DNA of 64,000 nt. Source: Bifidobacterium pseudolongum subsp. globosum. GTDB taxonomy: Bacteria > Actinomycetota > Actinomycetes > Actinomycetales > Bifidobacteriaceae. Position 1 is the stretch's first letter, and every line of letters begins with the position of its first letter. This document shows positions 28,189 to 36,299 of the stretch, piece after piece. The translations under genes and the position numbers were made by a program. A model generated the notes under the pieces. That model was not told the origin of the DNA and did not search any database. It was given only the letters and a program-made list of their open reading frames with translations. The stretch is from assembly GCF_000741295.1 (NCBI RefSeq), contig NZ_JGZG01000010.1:37227-101226 (forward strand), written 5' to 3'.

Positions 28189-30945
28189 ATGACTGATCAA
28201 GAGCAACCACTCACTCCTGCGGATACCGGCGTGGTCACGTCCGGCTTGGGCACGAAAACCCCCGAGGAACACAAACTCCCCGATTCGTTGAGCAACGACA
28301 TGGAGTTGTGCCTGGAGATTCTGCGCGGGGTGCTCGCCGAATACGACGAATCCCTGCTCACCATGTTCGACACCGTGCGCCAGTACGCAGTGGATGCGAG
28401 CACCGAACGATTCTCCGGTGTGCTCACCGACACCCACCCCGAACGCGACGATCTGGAGATGGCCGTCAAGACCATCGACGCGATGAACCTGCATGACGCG
28501 CAGCTGCTCGCCCGTGCGTTCGCCACGTATTTCCATCTGGCGAACCTGTGCGAGGAGAACTACCGTGTGTCTGTGCTGCACGAGCGCGAAGCCAAGGTGG
28601 ACGACAAGCAGGCGATCGACCCCGTCAATGAAATGACAAAGGCCTACCACCAGCTCATCGCCGAAATGGGGCCGGCCCAAGCCAAGGAACTGCTCGGACG
28701 CCTCGAGTTCCACCCCGTGTTCACCGCACACCCCACCGAGGCGCGCCGCAAGGCCGTGGAAGGCAAGATCCGCCGTATCGCGGAGCTGCTCAGCGCCCAC
28801 AAGTACTTGGGCGGATCGGACAAGAAAGAGAACCTGCGCCGTCTGTACAACGAGATCGACGCGCTGTTCCGCACGTCGCCGACCGCGCTCAAGAAGCCCA
28901 CGCCCGTTGAGGAAGCGGACACGATTCTCGACATCTTCGACAACACGCTGTTCCACACGATCCCGCAGGTCTATCGCCGTTTCGACGACTGGGTCCTCGG
29001 CGACGAGGCCGGCCTTGTGGAGCCGGTGTGCCCGGCGTTCTTCCACCCCGGAAGCTGGATTGGCTCCGACCGCGACGGCAACCCGAACGTCACCGCCAAG
29101 GTGAGCCGCCAGGTGGCCCGCAAGTTCAGCGACCACGTGCTCGCCGCGCTCGAAGAGGCCACACGTACCGTGGGCCGCAACATGACGATGGAATCCGAGA
29201 CCACCCCGCCGAGCGATGAATTGCGTGCGCTGTGGAACCAGCAGAAAGAGGTCAGCGAGCGCCTGACAAGCAAGGCGTCGCTCATCTCCACGCAGGAACT
29301 GCACCGCGCGGTGCTGCTCGTGATGGCCGACCGCCTGCACTACACGATCAAGCGCGACCACGACCTCATGTACCACACGTGCGACGACTTCCTGGCCGAC
29401 CTGCGCATCGTGCAGCGTTCGCTCGCCGAAGCGGGCGCCAAGCGCGCCGCGTACGGCCCGCTGCAGGATCTGATCTGGCAGGCCGAGACCTTCGGCTTCC
29501 ACATGGTCGAGATGGAGTTCCGCCAGCATTCCGTGGTGCACGCCCGCGCGCTCGACGACATCCGCGAGCACGGACTGCACGGCGAGCGCGGCCCGCTCCA
29601 GCCGATGACGCACGAAGTGCTCGACACGTTCCGCGCGCTCGGTGCGATCCAGCGCCGCAACGGCGTCAAGGCCGCGCGCCGCTACATCATCTCGTTCACG
29701 AAAAGCGCGAAGAACGTGCGCGACGTCTACGAGCTCAACCGCCTGTCGTTCGCGAACCCCGAGGATGCGCCGGTCATCGACGTCATCCCACTGTTCGAGC
29801 AGCTCGAAGACCTTGAGAACTCGGTGAACGTGCTCGACGAAATGATCAAGATCCCCGAGGTGCAGGCGCGTCTCAAGCAGACCGGCCGCAAGCTCGAGGT
29901 CATGCTCGGCTACTCCGACTCGTCGAAGGACGCCGGCCCCACCACCGCGACGCTCGCCCTGCACTCCGCGCAGGAGCGCATCGCGAAGTGGGCGGACGAG
30001 AACGACATCGACCTGACGCTGTTCCACGGCCGCGGCGGCGCCGTCGGCCGCGGCGGCGGCCCGGCGAACCGCGCCGTGCTCGCGCAGCCGAAGGATTCGG
30101 TCAAGTGCCGCTTCAAGCTCACCGAGCAGGGCGAGGTCATCTTCGCGCGCTACGGCAACCCGGTGCTGGCGATTCGCCACGTCGAGTCCGTGGCCGCGGC
30201 CACGCTGCTGCAGTCCGCGCCGAGCGTGGAGAAGACGAACACCGAGATGACCGAGAAGTTCGCGCCGATGGCGAGCAAGCTCAACGAAGTTTCACATGAA
30301 ACATACCTTGACCTGCTCAATACGCCGGACTTCGCGCCGTGGTTCTCGACCGTCACGCCGCTCACCGAAATCGGCCTGCTGCCGATCGGCTCCCGCCCCG
30401 CCAAGCGCGGCTTGGGCGCGAAGTCGCTCGACGACCTGCGCACGATCCCCTGGATCTTCTCGTGGGCCCAGGCGCGCATCAACCTGGCCGCATGGTATGG
30501 CCTCGGTTCGGCGTGCGAGGCGTTCGGCGATCTGGACACGCTGCGCAAGGCGTATCAGGAATGGCCGCTGTTCTCCACGTTCATCGACAACATCGAGATG
30601 TCGCTCGCCAAGACCGACGAGCGCATCGCCAAGATGTACCTCGCGCTCGGCGACCGCGACGACCTGCGCGACAAGGTGCTCAACGAGATGGAGCTCACCC
30701 GCAAGTGGGTGCTCAAGATCGTGGGCGACGCATGGCCGCTCCAGCACCGCCACGTGCTCGGCCAAGCGATCCGCATCCGCTCGCCGTACGTCGACGCGCT
30801 TTCGGTGACGCAGGTGCTCGCGCTGCGCTCGCTGCGCAAGAAGGTGGACAAGGAAGAGCTCTCGAAGAGCCAGCAGGCAGGATTCATCTACCTGATACTC
30901 TGCACCGTTTCGGGCGTTGCCGCCGGCCTCCAGAACACTGGCTGA
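28189..30945 (+). CDS. ppc: Phosphoenolpyruvate carboxylase
   Basis: The 918-aa enzyme carries both active-site signatures: VFTAHPTEARRK with the catalytic His and VMLGYSDSSKDAGPTTA with the catalytic Lys, plus FHGRGGAVGRGGGP, and it ends in the conserved QNTG. It makes oxaloacetate from PEP and bicarbonate, the main anaplerotic reaction in bifidobacteria. AGAAGGAGG precedes ATG 28189. A parS-like 16-mer lies inside the gene at 30288-30303. Expression is probably high, judging from the ribosome site. Confidence 0.97.
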   Translation: MTDQEQPLTPADTGVVTSGLGTKTPEEHKLPDSLSNDMELCLEILRGVLAEYDESLLTMFDTVRQYAVDASTERFSGVLTDTHPERDDLEMAVKTIDAMNLHDAQLLARAFATYFHLANLCEENYRVSVLHEREAKVDDKQAIDPVNEMTKAYHQLIAEMGPAQAKELLGRLEFHPVFTAHPTEARRKAVEGKIRRIAELLSAHKYLGGSDKKENLRRLYNEIDALFRTSPTALKKPTPVEEADTILDIFDNTLFHTIPQVYRRFDDWVLGDEAGLVEPVCPAFFHPGSWIGSDRDGNPNVTAKVSRQVARKFSDHVLAALEEATRTVGRNMTMESETTPPSDELRALWNQQKEVSERLTSKASLISTQELHRAVLLVMADRLHYTIKRDHDLMYHTCDDFLADLRIVQRSLAEAGAKRAAYGPLQDLIWQAETFGFHMVEMEFRQHSVVHARALDDIREHGLHGERGPLQPMTHEVLDTFRALGAIQRRNGVKAARRYIISFTKSAKNVRDVYELNRLSFANPEDAPVIDVIPLFEQLEDLENSVNVLDEMIKIPEVQARLKQTGRKLEVMLGYSDSSKDAGPTTATLALHSAQERIAKWADENDIDLTLFHGRGGAVGRGGGPANRAVLAQPKDSVKCRFKLTEQGEVIFARYGNPVLAIRHVESVAAATLLQSAPSVEKTNTEMTEKFAPMASKLNEVSHETYLDLLNTPDFAPWFSTVTPLTEIGLLPIGSRPAKRGLGAKSLDDLRTIPWIFSWAQARINLAAWYGLGSACEAFGDLDTLRKAYQEWPLFSTFIDNIEMSLAKTDERIAKMYLALGDRDDLRDKVLNEMELTRKWVLKIVGDAWPLQHRHVLGQAIRIRSPYVDALSVTQVLALRSLRKKVDKEELSKSQQAGFIYLILCTVSGVAAGLQNTG
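30288..30303. other. parS-like ParB site inside ppc
   Basis: AGTTTCACATGAAACA matches the parS consensus TGTTTCACGTGAAACA at 14 of 16 positions. It spells Glu-Val-Ser-His-Glu-Thr in the ppc frame, so it could be coincidence. A better site lies at 59093. Confidence 0.45.
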
Positions 30946-30961
30946 TGATAAGCGATGCCAA

Positions 30962-31009
30962 GTGAGGCTGCCGCTATCGCGACCATGGTCGCGATAGCGG
31001 CAGCCTCAC
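30962..31009 (+). terminator. 48-bp perfect palindrome after ppc
   Basis: Two 24-base arms (30962-30985, 30986-31009) are perfectly complementary with no spacer. The likely role is terminating ppc transcription. There is no T run after it. Confidence 0.75.
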
Positions 31010-31195
31010 CAGCGGGGTGTGGGCCGGTTCGAAAGGACTGGCCTACACCCTTTTTATGATGCAGAGCTTTTTGATGCACTGGGTAAGTGCTTATATCCCC
31101 TAGGGATGATTCGCCCCCTGATGCAGAGCTGTGTGGCACAAAGCCTTGTGTCCTTCGTGCACCAACATCCCTGCCGCAACCCCAACACCCAACGG

Positions 31196-31309
31196 ATTCG
31201 CCGTTCTAGTCACGGTTTTCGCTGTTTTCGTCACCGTTTTCACCGTTACAGTCACTTTTTCGTTTGTTTGTTGACCAAAACGGCAAAAACCGTGACGAAA
31301 ACAGCGAAT
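31196..31309. repeat. Low-complexity inverted-repeat element, copy A
   Basis: Units like CGGTTTTCGCTGTTTTCGTC alternate on the left and their complements on the right (ending ACGAAAACAGCGAAT), giving an imperfect hairpin. A related element is at 33769-33861. Together they bracket the fic and aldo/keto reductase genes. Confidence 0.6.
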
Positions 31310-31376
31310 CCCCCTTAATGGCAGCGTATATAGAAAAGAGCTGCCACACACCACGTTTGTCGCTACTCCACACATC

Positions 31377-31401
31377 CTTATTGATACAAACTATAAATAA
31401 G
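31377..31401. promoter_or_regulatory. Candidate operator 1 upstream of fic
   Basis: CTTATTGATA and TATAAATAAG are inverted around 5 bases (10-5-10 dyad, 9 of 10 positions paired). The same layout recurs at 31440-31464, and a half-site recurs at 31517-31526. Confidence 0.5.
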
Positions 31402-31439
31402 AACTCCCGAAAGCCGTGTTTCACCATTATCCGCTTGTT

Positions 31440-31464
31440 CTAATTTATAGAAACTATCAATAAG
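31440..31464. promoter_or_regulatory. Candidate operator 2 upstream of fic
   Basis: CTAATTTATA and TATCAATAAG form a second 10-5-10 dyad whose right half equals the half-site at 31517-31526, which overlaps the fic ribosome-binding region. The repeat pattern suggests cooperative repression of fic. Confidence 0.5.
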
Positions 31465-31535
31465 AACGCATGAAACGCGCTAGAATGCTCCCATACCGCA
31501 CGAAAACACTATGGAGTATCAATAAGGGGCACCTG

Positions 31536-32747
31536 ATGGCAGATGAATACAGACCACTCGCCACATTGTTCCACATGGACGCCTCCACGGCCGCACCCGC
31601 ACATCTCGAGGAGCTCGCCCATGCCCGCCTGACCGCGGACTCCACATTCCGCACAGGGATTACTACGAAGCTGGGCGAATTGTTCATCGGCATGCCACGT
31701 GAACTCACGCGCCAGCTCAACGACGTGCTTGCGCGCGAACGCTCGATCGCAGTGCTGTGGAACGGCATCCCGCGCATCATGAAGCACAGCTACATCGTGC
31801 ATGCGATCAACGAGGAGATCCTCTCCACCAATGACATCGAAGGTGTGCGCAGCACGCGCAAAGAGGTGCAGGACGCCGTCGAGACAGCGCAGCACGAAGC
31901 CGCGCAGACCACACATGCCTCCCGCTTCGCGGAGTTCGCCCGCCTCTACTTCGGTCTGACCGACGAGCATACGCAGCTGCCGCAGACGCTTGACGATTTA
32001 CGCACGATCTACGACGACGTGATGGGCGACGACCGCCCCGACGGCGAACTGTTCCGCAATGGCGACGTGGAGATCATCGGTGCCGGCGAGCGCATCGTGC
32101 ACACCGGCGCACACACCGAGGCCCGCGTCAATGAGCTGCTCACCCAGATGCTCGCCTTGATGAGGTCCGAACAGATCCCCGCGCTGTTGGCGGCCCCCGC
32201 CGCGCATTTCCTGTTCGAATACACACATCCGTTCTACGACGGCAACGGCCGTATGGGCCGGTATCTGCTCGCGTTGAATCTGCAGCCCACGCTCACACTG
32301 CCCTCCGTGCTTTCGCTTTCGCGTACGATCGCCGACAACCGGCAGCGGTATTACAAGGCGTTCAGCAGCGCGGAGAATCCACTCAACCATGGCGAGCTCA
32401 CGTTCTTCGTGCAGACGCTGCTCGATTGCGTGGCGCAGGCGCAGACCGCACTCATCGAACAGTTGACGCAGCAGTTGAACCGTTTGGGCAGGCTCAGCGC
32501 GCAGTGCAACGACCTCGGGCGCGAACACCGGCTGTCCGAGCATGCGCAGGAGACGCTGTTCGCACTCATGCAGGAGACTGCCTTTGGCACCCGGGCCGGC
32601 ATGACGCTCGACGATACAGCACAGCACCTGCAGCTGTCCAAGCAGAGCGCGCGCAAAACCGTGGAGGAACTCGAGCGGGCCGGGCTGGTCACATTCACCA
32701 AACGGCGTCCACTCACGTTCGCGTACGCGGGCGAGCTGCCGGAATGA
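31536..32747 (+). CDS. Class II Fic-domain adenylyltransferase with C-terminal winged HTH
   Basis: The 403-aa protein contains the Fic catalytic motif HPFYDGNGRMGRY and, N-terminal to it, an inhibitory helix TNDIEG that fits the (S/T)xxxE(G/N) signature, so it is a self-inhibited class II Fic. The C-terminus looks like a winged helix (LQLSKQSARKTVEELERAGLV). Fic proteins attach AMP or other groups to target hydroxyls. ATG 31536 follows AAGGGG. No separate antitoxin gene is present. The HTH and the repeated upstream dyads suggest autoregulation. Confidence 0.9.
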   Translation: MADEYRPLATLFHMDASTAAPAHLEELAHARLTADSTFRTGITTKLGELFIGMPRELTRQLNDVLARERSIAVLWNGIPRIMKHSYIVHAINEEILSTNDIEGVRSTRKEVQDAVETAQHEAAQTTHASRFAEFARLYFGLTDEHTQLPQTLDDLRTIYDDVMGDDRPDGELFRNGDVEIIGAGERIVHTGAHTEARVNELLTQMLALMRSEQIPALLAAPAAHFLFEYTHPFYDGNGRMGRYLLALNLQPTLTLPSVLSLSRTIADNRQRYYKAFSSAENPLNHGELTFFVQTLLDCVAQAQTALIEQLTQQLNRLGRLSAQCNDLGREHRLSEHAQETLFALMQETAFGTRAGMTLDDTAQHLQLSKQSARKTVEELERAGLVTFTKRRPLTFAYAGELPE

Positions 32748-32768
32748 CGGGCTTTGCCTCAGTACCGC

Positions 32769-33632
32769 TCACGCATACGTGAAGGTCATCGGGTCGTGGC
32801 CGGCGCGCGTCGGACCGTCGAGCGCGTCAATCTGCGCATGCTCTTCCAGTGTCAGCGCGAAACCGAACAGGTCGAGATTCTCACGCTGGCGCTCGGCATG
32901 CACCGACTTCGGGATGATGATCGTGCCGTTCTCGATGTGCCAACGCAGGATCACCTGCGCGGGCGTCACGCCGTGCGCGGCGGCGATGCGCTCGACGACG
33001 CCGTTCGCCAGATCGGCGCCGCGTGCCATCGGCGAATACGCCTCCACCGCGATGTTGTGCGCGCGGCAATACTCCACGACATCGCGCTGCTGCCATGTGG
33101 GGTGCAGTTCGATCTGATTGACGGTCGGGTACTCGCCTGTCTCATCAAACAACCGATCAAGGTGCTCGGGCATGAAATTGCAGACGCCGAGCGCGCGCAC
33201 ACGTCCGTCTTCACGCAATTTGCGGAACGCCTTCCATGTTTCGTCACTACGCCAGTCGAACGGCGTGGGCCAGTGGATCATGTACATGTCCACATAGTCG
33301 AGCTGCAGCAGTTCGAGCGAATGGTCGAACGCGCGCATGGCGGAATCATAGCCCTGCTCGGAATCGCGCAGTTTCGTCGTCATCCACAGTGACGCGCGCT
33401 TCTCACCGGTGTTGTAGCCGGTCGCGGCGAGCGCGCGCCCCACGCCCTCTTCGTTGTTATAGCCGGCGGCGCCGTCGATGTGCCGGTAGCCGACTTCCAG
33501 CGCCGATTCGACGACCGGCACCACGCCTTCGTCGTCGATGCGCAGCACACCCAACCCGATTTGCGGAATCTTCGTGCCGTCATGCAGGGTGATGAGGGGG
33601 ATGTTCGGGATCTGGTCAGCGAGCGTGCTCAT
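32769..33632 (-). CDS. Aldo/keto reductase
   Basis: The 287-aa protein is an AKR TIM barrel: catalytic Asp/Tyr region VGYRHIDGAAGYNNEEGVG, Lys in SLWMTTKL, His in MYMIHWPTPF, and the NADPH-binding segment GTIIIPKSVHAERQRENLDLF. It reduces aldehydes or ketones with NADPH; the closest type is 2,5-diketo-gluconate reductase-like. ATG 33632 follows AAAGGCG. Its stop is 22 bp from the fic stop, convergent. Confidence 0.93.
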   Translation of the reverse strand: MSTLADQIPNIPLITLHDGTKIPQIGLGVLRIDDEGVVPVVESALEVGYRHIDGAAGYNNEEGVGRALAATGYNTGEKRASLWMTTKLRDSEQGYDSAMRAFDHSLELLQLDYVDMYMIHWPTPFDWRSDETWKAFRKLREDGRVRALGVCNFMPEHLDRLFDETGEYPTVNQIELHPTWQQRDVVEYCRAHNIAVEAYSPMARGADLANGVVERIAAAHGVTPAQVILRWHIENGTIIIPKSVHAERQRENLDLFGFALTLEEHAQIDALDGPTRAGHDPMTFTYA

Positions 33633-33768
33633 AAGTGCGCCTTTCTGTATATCTACGACCGATGCTAGCACCGCGCATGCAGCTGGCGATCAAGTTCAGC
33701 AAGGTCCTACGCCATGCACCACTTGCCGCCTTCCCCTCTGGCCACCCCTCCTACGCGCTGCCCTCTGG

Positions 33769-33861
33769 ATTCGCTGTTTCGGTCACTGTTTTCGCCGTTA
33801 TCGTCATCAATCCAGCGAAAAAGTGACCATAACGGCGAAAACAGTGACGGAAACAGCGAAT
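33769..33861. repeat. Low-complexity inverted-repeat element, copy B
   Basis: The outer 38 bases on each side are complementary with about two mismatches (ATTCGCTGTTTCGGTCAC on the left). Composition and units match copy A at 31196-31309. Confidence 0.6.
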
Positions 33862-33918
33862 TGTCAGCCGTCTACAGACGCCAGAGGCATAATCCCCGGA
33901 ACCGGGCGCAGAAAACCG

Positions 33919-33946
33919 TGCGCCGGCACCCAATGGGCACCGGCGC
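33919..33946 (-). terminator. Hairpin terminator of the araBDA operon
   Basis: TGCGCCGG and CCGGCGCA pair, with an inner CCC/GGG, and on the minus strand the stem is followed by GGTTTTC. It lies 40 bp after the araA stop. Confidence 0.65.
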
Positions 33947-33986
33947 ATGGCAGGAGGAAGGAAAGGGGAAAGTAAGTCCTGATCAA

Positions 33987-35504
33987 TCAGTGGCGGTTGC
34001 GCAGCTCGTGGACCATGTCTTCGATCTCGAGTTCGCGTTCGAATTCACGTGGCGTGGTCTCGGCGTCGATCGTCGCGAGTTCGACGCCGGCGATGCGCGC
34101 GAAGTCCTCCCACGCCTCACGTCCGACCGACGTGGTCATGCAGGTGTGGTGGGAGCCGCCGGCGCGCAGCCAGCATTCAGCGGAGACCTCGAGGTTCGGC
34201 TCGGGCTTCCACAGCGCCCGCGCGCACGGCAGCTTGTCAAGCGAGCCGAGCGGTTCGACCACATCGACGACGTTCATCAGCATGCGGAAGCGCGTGCGCA
34301 CGTCGGCGAGCGAGACGACGACCGCGTCCTGTTTCGGCGCCACGGTGAACACAAGGCGCACCGGGTCGGCCTTGCCGCCGATGCCGAGCGGGTGGATCTC
34401 CAGACGAGGCTTGGCGATCGTGCCGACCGACGGCGAGACTTCGAGCATGTGCGAGCCCATGATCATCTCATTGCCGGGCGTGAAGTTGTAGGAATAGTCT
34501 TCCATGAGCGAGGCGCCGCCGTCGAGGCCGTAGCCCATCACTGCGCCGATGCGCACGAGCACCGCGGTCTTCCAGTCGCCTTCGGCCGAGAAGCCCCAGC
34601 CGTACTCCGAGGGGAAGCGCTGCGGACCCACGCCCGGCAGCTGCGGCAGGGCGCCCAGGTCCTCGAAATTGTCCACGCCGGCCGTGCAGTTGTTGGCGCG
34701 CATCATATTCACCATCGCGCATTCCTCGCGCGCGGCGATGAACAGCGAATCATAGTCCTTGTCGAGCAGTTCGGGCGCGATCTCGTACTTCGCCTTGTAG
34801 TCCTCGATGAGGTCCTTGACCTGGTCTTCCTTGACAGCATTGTAGGCTGCGACGAGCTCGTTGACGGCCCACGTGTTGATTGAGGCGCCGAACACGCGCT
34901 CCGCTTCGGTCTTGTCGCCTTCCGTCACGGCAACATTGCGCATGTTGTCGCCCCAGCGCATCACGTTCATCGTGTTCGAGGCCTGCCAGCCGGCGCACGC
35001 GCGCGCCCAGACGCCGATCTTGTCGGCGACGGCCGGGTCGGTGTAGTGGCCGACGACGATCTTGCGCGGAATGCCGAGACGCGTGACGATGTAGCCGTAT
35101 TCGCGGTCGCCATGCGCGGCCTGATTGAGATTCATGAAGTCCATGTCGATCGTGTTCCACGGAATCTCGAAGTGGTGCTGCGTATTGAGCTGCAGCAGCG
35201 GCTTCTTCAGTGCCTCAAGACCGCGGATCCACATCTTCGCCGGCGAGAAGGTGTGCATCCAGGTGATTACACCGATGCAGTTGTCGTCCGCGGAGGCATC
35301 GACCATGAAGCGGCGCACGCCGTCCGACGATTTCAATGTCGGCTTGAGTACGAGCTTGACGGGGATTCGGCCGCTCGCGTTGAGCGCATCGACGATCTCG
35401 GTGGACTGCTGCGCCACCTGGCGTAGCGCCTCTTCGCCATACAGGTCCTGCGACCCGACGCCGAACCAGATTTCCTTGCCCTCGAATGGGTTGTTCATGG
35501 TCAT
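33987..35504 (-). CDS. araA: L-arabinose isomerase
   Basis: The 505-aa protein has the AraA landmarks: KEIWFGVGSQDLYGEE at the N-terminus, TWMHTFSPAKMWIRGL, FPSEYGWGFSAEGDWKTA and AECWLRAGGSHHTCMTT with metal-binding His residues. It converts L-arabinose to L-ribulose in the cytoplasm. ATG 35504 follows GAGG at a suitable distance; 35498 and 35540 are alternatives. It is the last gene of araB-araD-araA on the minus strand. Confidence 0.97.
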   Translation of the reverse strand: MTMNNPFEGKEIWFGVGSQDLYGEEALRQVAQQSTEIVDALNASGRIPVKLVLKPTLKSSDGVRRFMVDASADDNCIGVITWMHTFSPAKMWIRGLEALKKPLLQLNTQHHFEIPWNTIDMDFMNLNQAAHGDREYGYIVTRLGIPRKIVVGHYTDPAVADKIGVWARACAGWQASNTMNVMRWGDNMRNVAVTEGDKTEAERVFGASINTWAVNELVAAYNAVKEDQVKDLIEDYKAKYEIAPELLDKDYDSLFIAAREECAMVNMMRANNCTAGVDNFEDLGALPQLPGVGPQRFPSEYGWGFSAEGDWKTAVLVRIGAVMGYGLDGGASLMEDYSYNFTPGNEMIMGSHMLEVSPSVGTIAKPRLEIHPLGIGGKADPVRLVFTVAPKQDAVVVSLADVRTRFRMLMNVVDVVEPLGSLDKLPCARALWKPEPNLEVSAECWLRAGGSHHTCMTTSVGREAWEDFARIAGVELATIDAETTPREFERELEIEDMVHELRNRH

Positions 35505-35554
35505 GGTGTGTTGCCTCACTTCACTGTGGATGGTTGACATGGGTTATGGGCGGC

Positions 35555-36247
35555 TCAGTGCTGGCCGTATACGTTCTGGTAGCGGTCGTTGAGCTTGTCG
35601 ATGTCTTCCTGCGGGATCGGGATGATCTCGCCCAGCTGGCGCGCGGCCCACATGGTGTGCGCCACTTCCTCCGTCATCGCCGCCGCCTTGACCGCCGCTT
35701 CGGCGTCCTTACCGATGGTGAACGGGCCGTGGTTCTGCATCAGCACCGCCGGCGACTTGGGGTATTGCTTGAGCGTCTCGACCACGCCTTCGCCGATCGC
35801 CTCGGACCCGATCAGGCGGAACGGCCCGACCGGCACGTCGCCGTCGAACTCGTCGCCCATCATCGTCAGGCCGCAGGGAATGTTCTGCCCTGTCGCGGCC
35901 CACGCGGTCGCATAGGTGGAGTGCGTGTGCACCACGCCGTACACGTCCGGCATATGGCGGTAGATGTAGGCGTGCGACGCGGTGTCGGACGACGGCGATT
36001 CCGCGCCGTCCACCACATTGCCGTCCAGATCGCACACGACCATCGAGCTCGGCGTCAGGTATTCGTAGCGCAGACCGGAGGGCTTGATCACCATCAGGTC
36101 CGCCGTGCGCAGGCGCTGCGAGACGTTGCCGGCCGTCCACACGACGAGATTCCACTTGATGAGCTGTTCGTGCAGCGACGCGACCACTTCGCGCACCTGC
36201 TTGACTTCCGCGCGGACCTCCGGCCCATACTCTGCGAGCGTTGCCAT
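35555..36247 (-). CDS. araD: L-ribulose-5-phosphate 4-epimerase
   Basis: The 230-aa class II aldolase-fold protein has VVWTAGNVSQRL, IKPSGLRYEYLTPSSMVVCDLDG and the metal-binding HTHSTYATAWAA. It converts L-ribulose-5-phosphate to D-xylulose-5-phosphate, which enters the bifid shunt via phosphoketolase. GGAAAGGAACA precedes ATG 36247. It lies 50 bp before araA and 52 bp after araB. Confidence 0.96.
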   Translation of the reverse strand: MATLAEYGPEVRAEVKQVREVVASLHEQLIKWNLVVWTAGNVSQRLRTADLMVIKPSGLRYEYLTPSSMVVCDLDGNVVDGAESPSSDTASHAYIYRHMPDVYGVVHTHSTYATAWAATGQNIPCGLTMMGDEFDGDVPVGPFRLIGSEAIGEGVVETLKQYPKSPAVLMQNHGPFTIGKDAEAAVKAAAMTEEVAHTMWAARQLGEIIPIPQEDIDKLNDRYQNVYGQH

Positions 36248-36299
36248 TGTTGTTCCTTTCCGTATTGGCTGAATGACTGTTGGATTGACTGCTGGACGA

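Larger units (their letters stand above)
31010..31535. other. Gene-free gap between ppc and fic
   Basis: This 526-bp stretch holds no convincing gene. Short frames exist but follow low-complexity repeats. It contains the inverted-repeat element at 31196-31309 and the operator-like dyads at 31377-31401 and 31440-31464. It is visibly richer in A and T toward fic. Confidence 0.6.
33633..33986. other. Gene-free gap between aldo/keto reductase and araA
   Basis: The gap holds the inverted-repeat element at 33769-33861 and a terminator hairpin at 33919-33946. The aldo/keto reductase promoter must lie in its first part. No gene is seen. Confidence 0.6.

Noticed and set aside
28090..30180. Minus-strand frame opposite ppc
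   Set aside because: Mirror of the ppc codon pattern without recognisable domains.
31206..31427. Short minus-strand frame with Asn-Gly-Glu-Asn repeats
   Set aside because: It merely translates the inverted-repeat element, with no ribosome site or family.
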